Below, piece after piece: positions 8,560 to 15,490 of a stretch of 32,766 nt of DNA; the stretch's first letter is position 1; each line of letters starts with the position of its first letter. The position numbers and the translations under genes are program-made. The notes under the pieces are model-generated. The model ran no database searches, was not told where the DNA came from, and saw only the letters and a program-made list of their open reading frames with translations. The DNA lies in the NCBI GenBank assembly GCA_964627045.1, contig CAZVIK010000018.1:1-32766 (forward strand), given 5' to 3'. This stretch comes from CAZVIK01 sp964627045 (GTDB taxonomy: Bacteria; Acidobacteriota; Terriglobia; Bryobacterales; Bryobacteraceae).

Positions 8560-9385
8560 GGCGATACCTGGTCTGCTCGCGATCCCGGCATTCTGGGAGG
8601 CGCGCTGTGGGCCGGACATCGACCTGGTCCGGCCGCACCTTCGGGTGACGAACATGGAAGGATCGCTGTACCCGTGTCCGAAGCCGCACGTCGGCTATTG
8701 CCCGCGGAGAATCGTCGACTACGGCAACGGCGTGTTCGCCGCGATCTGCCGCGACCCATATGAGATCTGCGAGAGAGTCACCCTGACGCAACGGGACGTC
8801 CTCTTGCAGCAGCTGGATATCGCCAGCCTCGCTCGCGTGCTCGCCGGGCCGCTTGGGGTCCGATGGCAGGAGCCGGTACCGAGGGGTGATGGAACGTGGG
8901 GAATCGGCGTGTCGGAGCGGCGCGACAGTCGGGCTCAACCGGTTTTCCTGGTGGTGTTACCGGAGACTACGCGCTTCGTCGCCGTGGTTCAACGGCTTTT
9001 GCTCAACATGGCGGGCCCGTTCGTTCTGGTCGCTCCAACCACACGCCACCGAACCCTGGAGGTCCAGGAGATGATGCAGGCGCGTGGCGTCGGCTTCCTG
9101 GCGCTTGAGGACCACCTGTTGCTCGACGATGCCGGTCGCCTGACGCCAGTAGATCCTCAACAGACTGGTGGCGAGACTCCGATCACGCCGAAGGACGATC
9201 GCCCACGCGTGGTCAAGGAATTCACCACCCGCAATCACTGCAAAGTGAAGGACATCCAGGATGCCGCCGGCGTGGATGAGGCCGACTACTACAAGTGGCT
9301 GCGCGGCAAACTGCCGGATCACTACGCTGCGTGCCGGAACATAGAGAAGATCCTCCACCACGGTCTGCCCAAGCGGTCCCGTTAG
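8525..9385 (+). CDS. Unrecognised 286-residue protein with a Cys cluster and a C-terminal HTH-like segment
   Basis: The preferred start is ATG 8525, inside the end of the upstream gene; a GTG at 8504 is possible. Between residues about 48 and 85 lie four cysteines in two pairs (CPKPHVGYC, and CRDPYEIC about 25 residues later), which resemble a zinc ribbon. A middle region of hydrophobic strands (PVFLVVLPETTRFVAVVQRL, then GPFVLVAPTT) suggests an alpha/beta domain. The C-terminus reads KVKDIQDAAGVDEADYYKWL, which has the spacing of a helix-turn-helix. A DNA-binding regulator is a reasonable guess from these features. I cannot name a family, and the overlap with the 7375 gene suggests that the two products act together. 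Confidence 0.72.
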   Translation: MRTLNHLWRSLEAIPGLLAIPAFWEARCGPDIDLVRPHLRVTNMEGSLYPCPKPHVGYCPRRIVDYGNGVFAAICRDPYEICERVTLTQRDVLLQQLDIASLARVLAGPLGVRWQEPVPRGDGTWGIGVSERRDSRAQPVFLVVLPETTRFVAVVQRLLLNMAGPFVLVAPTTRHRTLEVQEMMQARGVGFLALEDHLLLDDAGRLTPVDPQQTGGETPITPKDDRPRVVKEFTTRNHCKVKDIQDAAGVDEADYYKWLRGKLPDHYAACRNIEKILHHGLPKRSR

Positions 9386-9386
9386 C

Positions 9387-9437
9387 TTTACCCAGTTTTT
9401 CCCCAGTTTCCCAGGGTTGATTTACCCAGCCACCCAG
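9387..9437. repeat. Array of TTT(A/C)CCCAG-type repeats upstream of the excisionase-like gene
   Basis: Related copies occur at 9387 (TTTACCCAG), 9398 (TTTCCCCAG), 9407 (TTTCCCAG) and 9421 (TTTACCCAG), with a shorter CACCCAG at 9431. All are in the same orientation, and starts are 9-14 bases apart, close to one helical turn. They fill the 104-base gap between two genes and are candidate operator or arm-type binding sites. Confidence 0.55.
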
Positions 9438-9489
9438 GCCGGATTATGAGCCTGTACCAACCGCGTTGATGGCGGGAGGGACGGGCAAA

Positions 9490-9705
9490 ATGAGCGATCA
9501 AAACCTGGAAACACTACTTGACGAGAAGGAACTCTCACGGCTGTTGCGAGTCTCAATCGGGACGCTGCGATTCTGGCGCACCATCGAACGCGGCCCGCGC
9601 TATCGCAAGGTCGGACAGCTTGTGCGCTATGCGCCTTCCGATGTCCACGAGTGGCTGAACCGTCGTCCCTCCGGCGGTGAGACCGAGGCGGAGGTGGCGC
9701 GATGA
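9490..9705 (+). CDS. Excisionase/AlpA-like MerR-type helix-turn-helix protein
   Basis: This small DNA-binding protein of 71 residues starts at ATG 9490, with GGGAGGGA seven bases upstream; an ATG at 9469 would lack a site. The segment LLDEKELSRLLRVSIGTLRF followed by WRTIERGPRYRKVGQLVRY is the HTH_17 pattern: a helix-turn-helix, then a short wing with the hallmark GPRYRKVG. Proteins of this type act as phage excisionases or as transcription activators. No integrase is present in the window, so a regulatory role for the following early operon is equally plausible. Its stop overlaps the next start (ATGA at 9702), making it the first gene of the coupled early cluster. The repeat array just upstream is a natural candidate for its binding site. 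Confidence 0.85.
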   Translation: MSDQNLETLLDEKELSRLLRVSIGTLRFWRTIERGPRYRKVGQLVRYAPSDVHEWLNRRPSGGETEAEVAR

Positions 9706-10067
9706 ACCGCGGAAGACCCACCTCCACCAAGGACCTGCTGCCCGCAGAGCGCACGCTGCTCGACGCCATTCGTCACATCGGCTTCGGCCAAATCGAGTTC
9801 CTGCGGATTCGCGCCGGCCAACCTGTGCTCGACCCGTGGCCGGTGGTTGTGCGCGACCTGAAGTTCGGTGTTGATCGCCAGGAGCCGCCCGCCACCCGGA
9901 GCAACGACTTCGAACTGAAGCGCGAAGCCGCCGAGTTGTTCGAGTACACCCGGGAGGTGGAGGACGGCGAGATTCGCGTCCTGGTGGTGCGTCATGGCCT
10001 GCCGTTCACCATGGAGATCGAGCTCCCCGGACGAGCGGCGCGCAACGCAGGAGGCGAGCATGCATAA
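9702..10067 (+). CDS. Unknown 121-residue early phage protein
   Basis: Translation is coupled to the excisionase-like gene by a four-base overlap and to the sigma-like gene by an eight-base overlap. The N-terminus (MNRGRPTSTKDLLPAERTLL) leads into a helix and a segment GFGQIEFLRIRAGQPVLDPW, followed by charged strands ending in VRHGLPFTMEIELP. The first half could be a small winged-helix-like domain, but I see no diagnostic motif. The tight packing on both sides is the main evidence that it is a real gene. Confidence 0.75.
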   Translation: MNRGRPTSTKDLLPAERTLLDAIRHIGFGQIEFLRIRAGQPVLDPWPVVVRDLKFGVDRQEPPATRSNDFELKREAAELFEYTREVEDGEIRVLVVRHGLPFTMEIELPGRAARNAGGEHA

Positions 10068-10623
10068 CCTCGCCTTCGAAGAAGCCTTCGCCGCGGTGCA
10101 CGACGTCGCGCGCCAGAAGGCGTTGGGTGCCGTCGGCCGTTGCGGGCTCACTCACGATGACTGCGACGACGTCGCCGGCCAACTGCTCGTCACCTTCTAC
10201 ATCCGGTTCGACCGTTTCGATGGGGATCGGGCTTCCGTCCGTACTTTCGCCTCGCGAGTGATGGACAAAGAACTGACCTCGATCCTTCGCTACCGCCTCG
10301 CAGGTCGGCGGCGGCATCTTGGAGAACAGGTTCCTTCCTCTGATCTCGCCGAAGCGGATGTAGCATCGCTCAACTCCGGATCGGCTCCGCCACTGGCCGA
10401 CCGCCAGCATTTTTGGCTGGACCTTGACCGGGCCCTTGCGCCCCTACCCGAAGTCCTGCGTGAGACCGCCCGGGCGCTGTGCTGGCACACGCCAAGCGAA
10501 CTGAGCCGGGTGCCGGGTCAGACCCGGACAGTGATCTATCGCAGGATCAGGCGGCTTAGAGAAGCCCTACTTGCCGCAGGCATCGGCCCAGACTACTTCG
10601 CGAGCGCCGGAGGTGCGCAGTGA
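10060..10623 (+). CDS. Sigma-70-family (ECF-like) protein
   Basis: ATG 10060 follows GCAGGAGGCGAGC, a strong ribosome-binding site. Residues about 20-75 resemble sigma region 2: LTHDDCDDVAGQLLVTFYIR, then FDRFDGDRASVRTFASRVM, a core-binding helix pair followed by the aromatic and basic stretch. Residues about 130-180 resemble region 4: LPEVLRETARALCWHTPSEL, then GQTRTVIYRRIRRLREAL, which has the helix-turn-helix spacing. The length of 187 residues suits an extracytoplasmic-function-type factor. No anti-sigma gene or sensor lies nearby. In a phage operon it could direct host RNA polymerase to phage promoters, or it may be a sigma-like DNA-binding regulator of late genes; both are inference. 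The GTG of the nuclease gene overlaps its stop codon. Confidence 0.8.
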   Translation: MHNLAFEEAFAAVHDVARQKALGAVGRCGLTHDDCDDVAGQLLVTFYIRFDRFDGDRASVRTFASRVMDKELTSILRYRLAGRRRHLGEQVPSSDLAEADVASLNSGSAPPLADRQHFWLDLDRALAPLPEVLRETARALCWHTPSELSRVPGQTRTVIYRRIRRLREALLAAGIGPDYFASAGGAQ

Positions 10624-11639
10624 GCACTGCCCCGGTTGTCTCCACCTATTCGATGTGGAGCCTGTTCCGCAACTGCCGCAAGGCGGTGGACTGGCGCTAC
10701 GAACAGCATCTGGTTCCTCTCCAGCGCGACCGGAACTTGCACTTCGGCTCTCTGATTCACCAGTGCCTGGAAGTCTGGCACCTGCGCCGCGACCTTTCCG
10801 AGGTGCTCGCGCTCATCGATCGACTGTGCCCCAACCGCTTGCAGGAGGAGGACCAGCGCCGGGACTGGCATCTCGCCACCGCGATGATGACGGCCTACGC
10901 GGCGCGGTTCGCCACCGACGACTTCAAGATCGTCGCACTGGAGAAGAACTTCGAGGGTCCGATCGTCAATCCGGCAACGGGTGCGCCGTCTCGGAGTTTC
11001 GTGCTCGCCGGTAAGGTGGACGGCATTGTCCGCATCGGTGACGACCATTTCATCCTGGAGCACAAGACGGCCTCGCAGGTCGACGGCGACTACCTCGAGA
11101 AGCTCTGGACCGACTTCCAGATCACCATCTACGCCCACTACATCGAGCAGACGATGGGGGTCCCCATCACCGGCATCCTCTACAACGTGCTCGTGAAGGC
11201 GAAGCTCCAGCAGGGCAAGGGCGAGACGGAAGAGGAATACCAGGCCCGGCGCGCGGAGCTGCTCGCCAAATCGAAGACCGGAAAGACCACGGCGAAACGC
11301 AAACTGCCGGAGTCCGATGAAGAGTTTCAGCAGCGCCTGGCTGGGAAGTACGCCGACCCCGCGATGTTCCATCGCGAGATGCTTTACCTCTCCCGGGACC
11401 GCTTCGAGATCCTGCGCAGCGAGTTGTGGGAGCTGACTCAGGCCTACCTCAACGCGCGCCGGCGCGGAGTCTTCTACCAGAACACCGCCTTCTGCTTTAA
11501 CTACCAACGGCCTTGCCCGTATTTCGCGCTCTGCCGCTCCAACGGCAATCCCAACGTGATCGAGAACTTCTACCAGCGCGTGGAGCCCAACGAGGAACTG
11601 CGCGTACTGCCCGGCGATGAGCCGGAACCGGTTTTTTGA
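10620..11639 (+). CDS. PD-(D/E)XK exonuclease with Cas4/AddB-like Fe-S cysteines
   Basis: This predicted 339-residue nuclease resembles Cas4 and the AddB nuclease domain, and would resect phage DNA for recombination. Visible motif residues are H47 (HFGSLIHQ), D134 (GKVDGI), E147 and K149 (ILEHKTAS) and a QxxxY motif at Q167-Y171 (DFQITIY). One cysteine near the N-terminus (C19) and three near the C-terminus (C292, C299, C305; FCFNYQRPCPYFALC) form the usual split iron-sulphur set. The start is GTG at 10620, overlapping the upstream stop, with GGAGG five bases before it. It is followed by a Sak4-like ATPase and a DUF669 protein, a common recombination set in phages. An insert rich in Lys and Glu lies at about 200-240. 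Confidence 0.88.
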   Translation: MSTAPVVSTYSMWSLFRNCRKAVDWRYEQHLVPLQRDRNLHFGSLIHQCLEVWHLRRDLSEVLALIDRLCPNRLQEEDQRRDWHLATAMMTAYAARFATDDFKIVALEKNFEGPIVNPATGAPSRSFVLAGKVDGIVRIGDDHFILEHKTASQVDGDYLEKLWTDFQITIYAHYIEQTMGVPITGILYNVLVKAKLQQGKGETEEEYQARRAELLAKSKTGKTTAKRKLPESDEEFQQRLAGKYADPAMFHREMLYLSRDRFEILRSELWELTQAYLNARRRGVFYQNTAFCFNYQRPCPYFALCRSNGNPNVIENFYQRVEPNEELRVLPGDEPEPVF

Positions 11640-11650
11640 AAAGGAGACCT

Positions 11651-12394
11651 ATGCTGCCAACCGCCAAAACGCAACCCAAGCCCGAACTGGCCGACCTCAC
11701 GGTTCTGGTCTACGGGCAGACGAAGATCGGAAAGTCCACCTTCTGCTCGCAGGCAGATGGCGCGCTGTTCCTGGCTACGGAGCCGGGGCTAAACGCGCTC
11801 GACGTGTTCCAGGCTCCCATCCAGTCCTGGGACGAACTGCTGGCCGCCTGCGCCGAAGTGACCGAGGGGAAGCATCCCTTTAGGACCATCATCATCGACA
11901 CCATCGACAACGCGTACAAATTCTGCACGGACTACATCGTCAAGAAGTACAAGATCGAGCACGAATCGGACCTGGGCTACGGCAAGGGCTACGCGCTCAT
12001 CAATAACGAATTCCAGAGGGTGCTGACGAAGCTGGCATTCCTGCCGTATGGCCTGTTCCTCGTATCTCACGCCAAGGAGATCGAGGTGGAAACCCGCACG
12101 GGCAAGTACACGCGCATCGTGCCCACGCTGCCCGACAAGGCCCGGAAAATCGTGCTCGGCATGGTGGACCAGGTTCTGTTTTGTGATCTGGAGATGGCCA
12201 CGGCCGAGGACGGCGCCGAGAGCGTCAAGCGCGTCATCCGCACCAAGCCAAGCCTGTATTACGAGGCCGGCGACCGCACCGGGCGCCTGCCCGAGACCCT
12301 CGACCTGGACTTCCGGAAGTTTTTCGAAGCATTCAACGCGGCGGTCGCGCCGCTGAAGCCGCAGCAGTCCGCCAAAGCGTCGGCGGCGAAGTAG
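11651..12394 (+). CDS. Sak4-like RecA-fold ATPase (AAA_24 family)
   Basis: ATG 11651 follows AAGGAG at 11641. The 247-residue protein has Walker A GQTKIGKST at about 23-31 and a Walker B-type strand TIIIDTIDN near residue 80. These are followed by YGLFLVSHAKEIE and the polymerase-like core VPTLPDKARKIVLGMVDQVL. This order matches phage AAA_24 or Sak4-type single-strand annealing proteins, which promote recombination together with a single-strand binding partner. The following DUF669 gene is the usual partner. A role in phage recombination or replication is known for the family and is supported here by context, namely the nuclease before it and the ERCC4 nuclease and helicase after it. Confidence 0.88.
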   Translation: MLPTAKTQPKPELADLTVLVYGQTKIGKSTFCSQADGALFLATEPGLNALDVFQAPIQSWDELLAACAEVTEGKHPFRTIIIDTIDNAYKFCTDYIVKKYKIEHESDLGYGKGYALINNEFQRVLTKLAFLPYGLFLVSHAKEIEVETRTGKYTRIVPTLPDKARKIVLGMVDQVLFCDLEMATAEDGAESVKRVIRTKPSLYYEAGDRTGRLPETLDLDFRKFFEAFNAAVAPLKPQQSAKASAAK

Positions 12395-12421
12395 GCGCCA
12401 CCAATAGGAGAGGAAAAGCCC

Positions 12422-12880
12422 ATGAGCAAGCATGCAATTGATCTTTCGCAGTTCGATGACGACTACAGGAGCGAACAACCTGAGGAGCGCGGTGACTTCG
12501 AGAGCGTGCCGGACGGCAAGTACCAGGTAAGTGTGGAAAAGGTCGAACTGACCGAGGCGCAGAGCACGGGTAATCCGATGCTGAAGTGGACGCTCCGCGT
12601 CATCGCGCCGAAGTTCGTTAACCGGCTGATGTGGCGCAACAGCGTCATCACCCACAACACGCTGAAGTACGTGAAGACCGATCTCCATCTCTGCGGGCTC
12701 GACTTGGAGAAATTGTCGGATCTGCCCAAGCAACTGAAGAAGCTGCTGGACGTGAAGCTCGAAGTCACCAAGAAGACCAAGGGTGACAACGAGAACATCT
12801 TCTTCAACCGCCGCATCGAGACCGGGCGCACCTCCGGCAACTTCCGCCAGGAGGCGGGAGACGCGCTTGTCCCGTTTTGA
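12422..12880 (+). CDS. DUF669 family protein, likely single-stranded DNA-binding partner
   Basis: The 152-residue protein starts at ATG 12422 after AGGAG. DUF669 features seen are an acidic N-terminus (FDDDYRSEQPEERGDF), the opening strand VPDGKYQVSVEKVELTEAQS, the segment GNPMLKWTLRV and a C-terminal NIFFNRRIE. DUF669 proteins commonly lie next to AAA_24/Sak4 ATPases and are thought to bind single-stranded DNA during recombination. The position directly after the ATPase gene fits that role. The end overlaps the start of the ERCC4 nuclease gene by 14 bases. Confidence 0.88.
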   Translation: MSKHAIDLSQFDDDYRSEQPEERGDFESVPDGKYQVSVEKVELTEAQSTGNPMLKWTLRVIAPKFVNRLMWRNSVITHNTLKYVKTDLHLCGLDLEKLSDLPKQLKKLLDVKLEVTKKTKGDNENIFFNRRIETGRTSGNFRQEAGDALVPF

Positions 12881-13316
12881 CCGGGGACCGGCGACGATCG
12901 TCATCGACACGCGCGAGCAGGAGCCGTACTCGTTCGATTCCCGGCTGGTGGCCGCCGTGCGGCGGGCGCTGCCTGCCGGGGACTACTCCATCGAGGGTCT
13001 GGAGCAGCGGGTCGCCGTGGAGCGGAAGTCGCTCGACGATTTCGTATCGACGGTGATCCACTCTCGCCGGCGGTTTCGGGAAGAACTCCGGAAGCTCACC
13101 GGGTACCGGGCGGCCTGCGTGGTGGTCGAGGCCTCCGTCGCGGATGTGCTGCTCCAGCGCTATCGCGGCGAGGCGCATCCGAACGCGGTGGTCGGGAATG
13201 CACTTTCGATCATTCTCGACTTCGGCGTGCCGGTGTTCTTCTGCGGCAACCGCCAGGCGGCCTGCCAGTTCGTCCAGGCATATCTTCTCGCCGCGCATGC
13301 GAGGTGGGGTGTATGA
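12867..13316 (+). CDS. ERCC4-domain nuclease
   Basis: An XPF/ERCC4-type nuclease core cuts branched or flap DNA. The motif set is IDTREQEP with D14, then the catalytic VERKSLDDF (E52-R53-K54). The remaining ninety residues form the rest of the compact domain. I choose a TTG start at 12867, because GGCGGGAG lies six bases upstream and the conserved part starts soon after; the frame is open back to 12783 but that part is the out-of-frame shadow of the DUF669 gene. The protein of 149 residues has the domain alone, with no helicase or HhH tail, as is usual in phages. It overlaps both neighbours and belongs to the recombination operon. Confidence 0.87.
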   Translation: MSRFDRGPATIVIDTREQEPYSFDSRLVAAVRRALPAGDYSIEGLEQRVAVERKSLDDFVSTVIHSRRRFREELRKLTGYRAACVVVEASVADVLLQRYRGEAHPNAVVGNALSIILDFGVPVFFCGNRQAACQFVQAYLLAAHARWGV

Positions 13317-15490
13317 AAGCGGAGCGGAGCAGCGTTCGCGGCGTCGTCGAGACGGTCTTCTATTCGGGGCCCACGTTCAGCGCAGGTCGTCTTCGGCGCG
13401 CCGAGGGCGGCATTGTGAAGTTCGCCGGCAAAGTCTTCGTCCGGGAGAATGACGCCGTTCGACTCGAGGGCCACTGGGTGGATCATCCGAAGTACGGTCG
13501 CCAGTTCGAGGCCGAGTTCATGGGCCACGATCTGGAAATGGACCCGGACGGCCTTGCCAACTTCCTCGCCAACCATCCGGACGTCAAAGGCATCGGACCG
13601 GCGAAGGCCCGCCTGATTGCTGACGAGTTCGGGCGCCAGTTCGATGCGGCGATTCGCAGACGACCTGAGATGGTGGCCAGGGTCGCCAAGGTGCCTGTGG
13701 AGACCGCGCTCGAGTTACAGCGCATCTGGATCGCCAACAGCGATTTCAACGCGGCGATGGCGTATCTGTCGGCGTTTGGCTTGACCCATCACCAGGTCAC
13801 CACGCTGGTCGGCAAGTTCGGCAGCCAGGTGGTGCCGATGCTGGAGACGGACCCATATGTCCTGATGCGGGAGATTTCCGGTTTCGGCTTCAAGAAGGTG
13901 GACAAGATCGCCCGCAAGATGGGCACTCCGAAGGACCTGCCGTCGCGGCTTCGGGCCGGCCTTCACTTTTGCGTGTTGGCGGCGCTGGACGACGGGGATT
14001 GCTGGGTCGAATACGAGGATCTGCTCGACCGTGCCAACACGCTGCTGGTCCTGGATACTTTGGACAGCCGCGACGTGATCGAGGGGCACCTCGAAGCCAT
14101 GGTCACCGAGGGGCGTCTCGTTACCCACGCGTACGAGCGTCTGGTGGTGGCTGATCACGAGATCCACCGGATGGAGCACGAGCTCGCAATGGTCCTGAAA
14201 GGCGGCGGTGGGGCCAGTCCGCATTCTGTCCGTGACGTGGAAGGACTGCTCGACGCCGAGGGCCCCGAGCTCAACCAGGAACAGAGGGCAGCCGTGAGGA
14301 ATGCCTTCACATTCTCCATCTCTCTGATGACCGGCGGAGCTGGCAGTGGAAAGACCTATGCCGTCTCCACAATCGCCAGCGCAGCCGCGCACCTCGAGCT
14401 CAATATTGTTCTCGCGGCTCCTACGGGCAAGGCCGCCAAGCGGCTGGAACAGGTGGTTGGCCACGAGGCCAGCACCATTCATCGGTTACTCGGTTTCAAC
14501 GGTCACACGTATTCGCGCGGTCCGGAGAATCCGATCGAAGCGGACATCCTCGTGATCGACGAGGTCAGCATGGTGGACGTGCCACTGGCTTGGCGGCTGT
14601 TCCAGGCTGTGGATCTCAAGCGGACCGCCGTTGTCTTGGTCGGGGATCACAACCAGTTACCACCGGTCGGTCCTGGCAATCTCCTGCGGGATCTCGTGAA
14701 ATCGCGTGCGGTTCCGACGACGCTCCTCACGCAGATCATCCGCCAGGCGGGCGTGCTGAAGGCAAACTCGACGGCGATTCTTTCCGGCGAGGTTCGGCCC
14801 ACCTGCGAGTCGAAGAATGGCGCGCGACGGCCATGGTACGTGATCGACAATTTCACCGACGCCGGCGACGTCCGGGGCATGCTGATGCTGCTGTTCGAGG
14901 AGGTGCTTCAGGAGCGGCTTGGCTACGACCTGGTCCGGGACGTCCAAGTGCTCACTCCGACGCACAAGGGTCCACTGGGGACCGTGGAGTTGAACATCGA
15001 GCTGCAGCGGTTGCTCCAGGGGAAACTCTTCGAGTTCGAGGTGCCGGACGTGGAACCGGGCCACCGGCCCTGCTTCTACCGAGGCGACAAGGTCATCCAA
15101 ACGAAGAACGATTACGACCTGGCTGTCATGAACGGCGCGATGGGCGTCGTGCTGAGCGCTGAGCCGAATGGCGCACTGACGATCGACTTCGATGGGCGCG
15201 CAGTAGAGATCGGGGCTGGCAGCGACGCGCTCGGCAACATCCAGCTCGCTTATGCCACCTCCATCCACAAGCAGCAGGGGTCGGAATTCCCCTGTGCGGT
15301 CGTCATCGCCCACAAATCGCATTCCTTCATGCACCACCGGAATCTGCTGTACACAGCGGTAACGCGCGCCAGGGAATCTGTGATTTTGCTGGGCGATCGT
15401 TGGGGTATCGAGAACTGCGCCTCCAAGCGGCAAGTGGATCGTCGCAACACGTTTCTCTCTTTCCTGCTTCCTTCGGAGACCCTGGGGTGA
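13313..15490 (+). CDS. RecD2-like SF1B DNA helicase
   Basis: The 725-residue helicase is related to RecD2/TraA. The N-terminus (residues 1-75) looks like an OB-type domain. It is followed by helix-hairpin-helix segments, VKGIGPAKARLI near 91-102 and ISGFGFKKVDKIARKMG near 188-204. The motor core has Walker A GGAGSGKT at 341-348, the motif Ic segment APTGKAAKRL at 369-378, the DEVSM Walker B at 416-420, GDHNQLPPVGPGN and the C-terminal YATSIHKQQGSEFP, then LLYTAVTRARE. ATG 13313 overlaps the ERCC4 stop by four bases. In phages such helicases unwind DNA 5' to 3' in replication or recombination, and here the gene directly precedes the primase-helicase. Confidence 0.92.
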   Translation: MKAERSSVRGVVETVFYSGPTFSAGRLRRAEGGIVKFAGKVFVRENDAVRLEGHWVDHPKYGRQFEAEFMGHDLEMDPDGLANFLANHPDVKGIGPAKARLIADEFGRQFDAAIRRRPEMVARVAKVPVETALELQRIWIANSDFNAAMAYLSAFGLTHHQVTTLVGKFGSQVVPMLETDPYVLMREISGFGFKKVDKIARKMGTPKDLPSRLRAGLHFCVLAALDDGDCWVEYEDLLDRANTLLVLDTLDSRDVIEGHLEAMVTEGRLVTHAYERLVVADHEIHRMEHELAMVLKGGGGASPHSVRDVEGLLDAEGPELNQEQRAAVRNAFTFSISLMTGGAGSGKTYAVSTIASAAAHLELNIVLAAPTGKAAKRLEQVVGHEASTIHRLLGFNGHTYSRGPENPIEADILVIDEVSMVDVPLAWRLFQAVDLKRTAVVLVGDHNQLPPVGPGNLLRDLVKSRAVPTTLLTQIIRQAGVLKANSTAILSGEVRPTCESKNGARRPWYVIDNFTDAGDVRGMLMLLFEEVLQERLGYDLVRDVQVLTPTHKGPLGTVELNIELQRLLQGKLFEFEVPDVEPGHRPCFYRGDKVIQTKNDYDLAVMNGAMGVVLSAEPNGALTIDFDGRAVEIGAGSDALGNIQLAYATSIHKQQGSEFPCAVVIAHKSHSFMHHRNLLYTAVTRARESVILLGDRWGIENCASKRQVDRRNTFLSFLLPSETLG

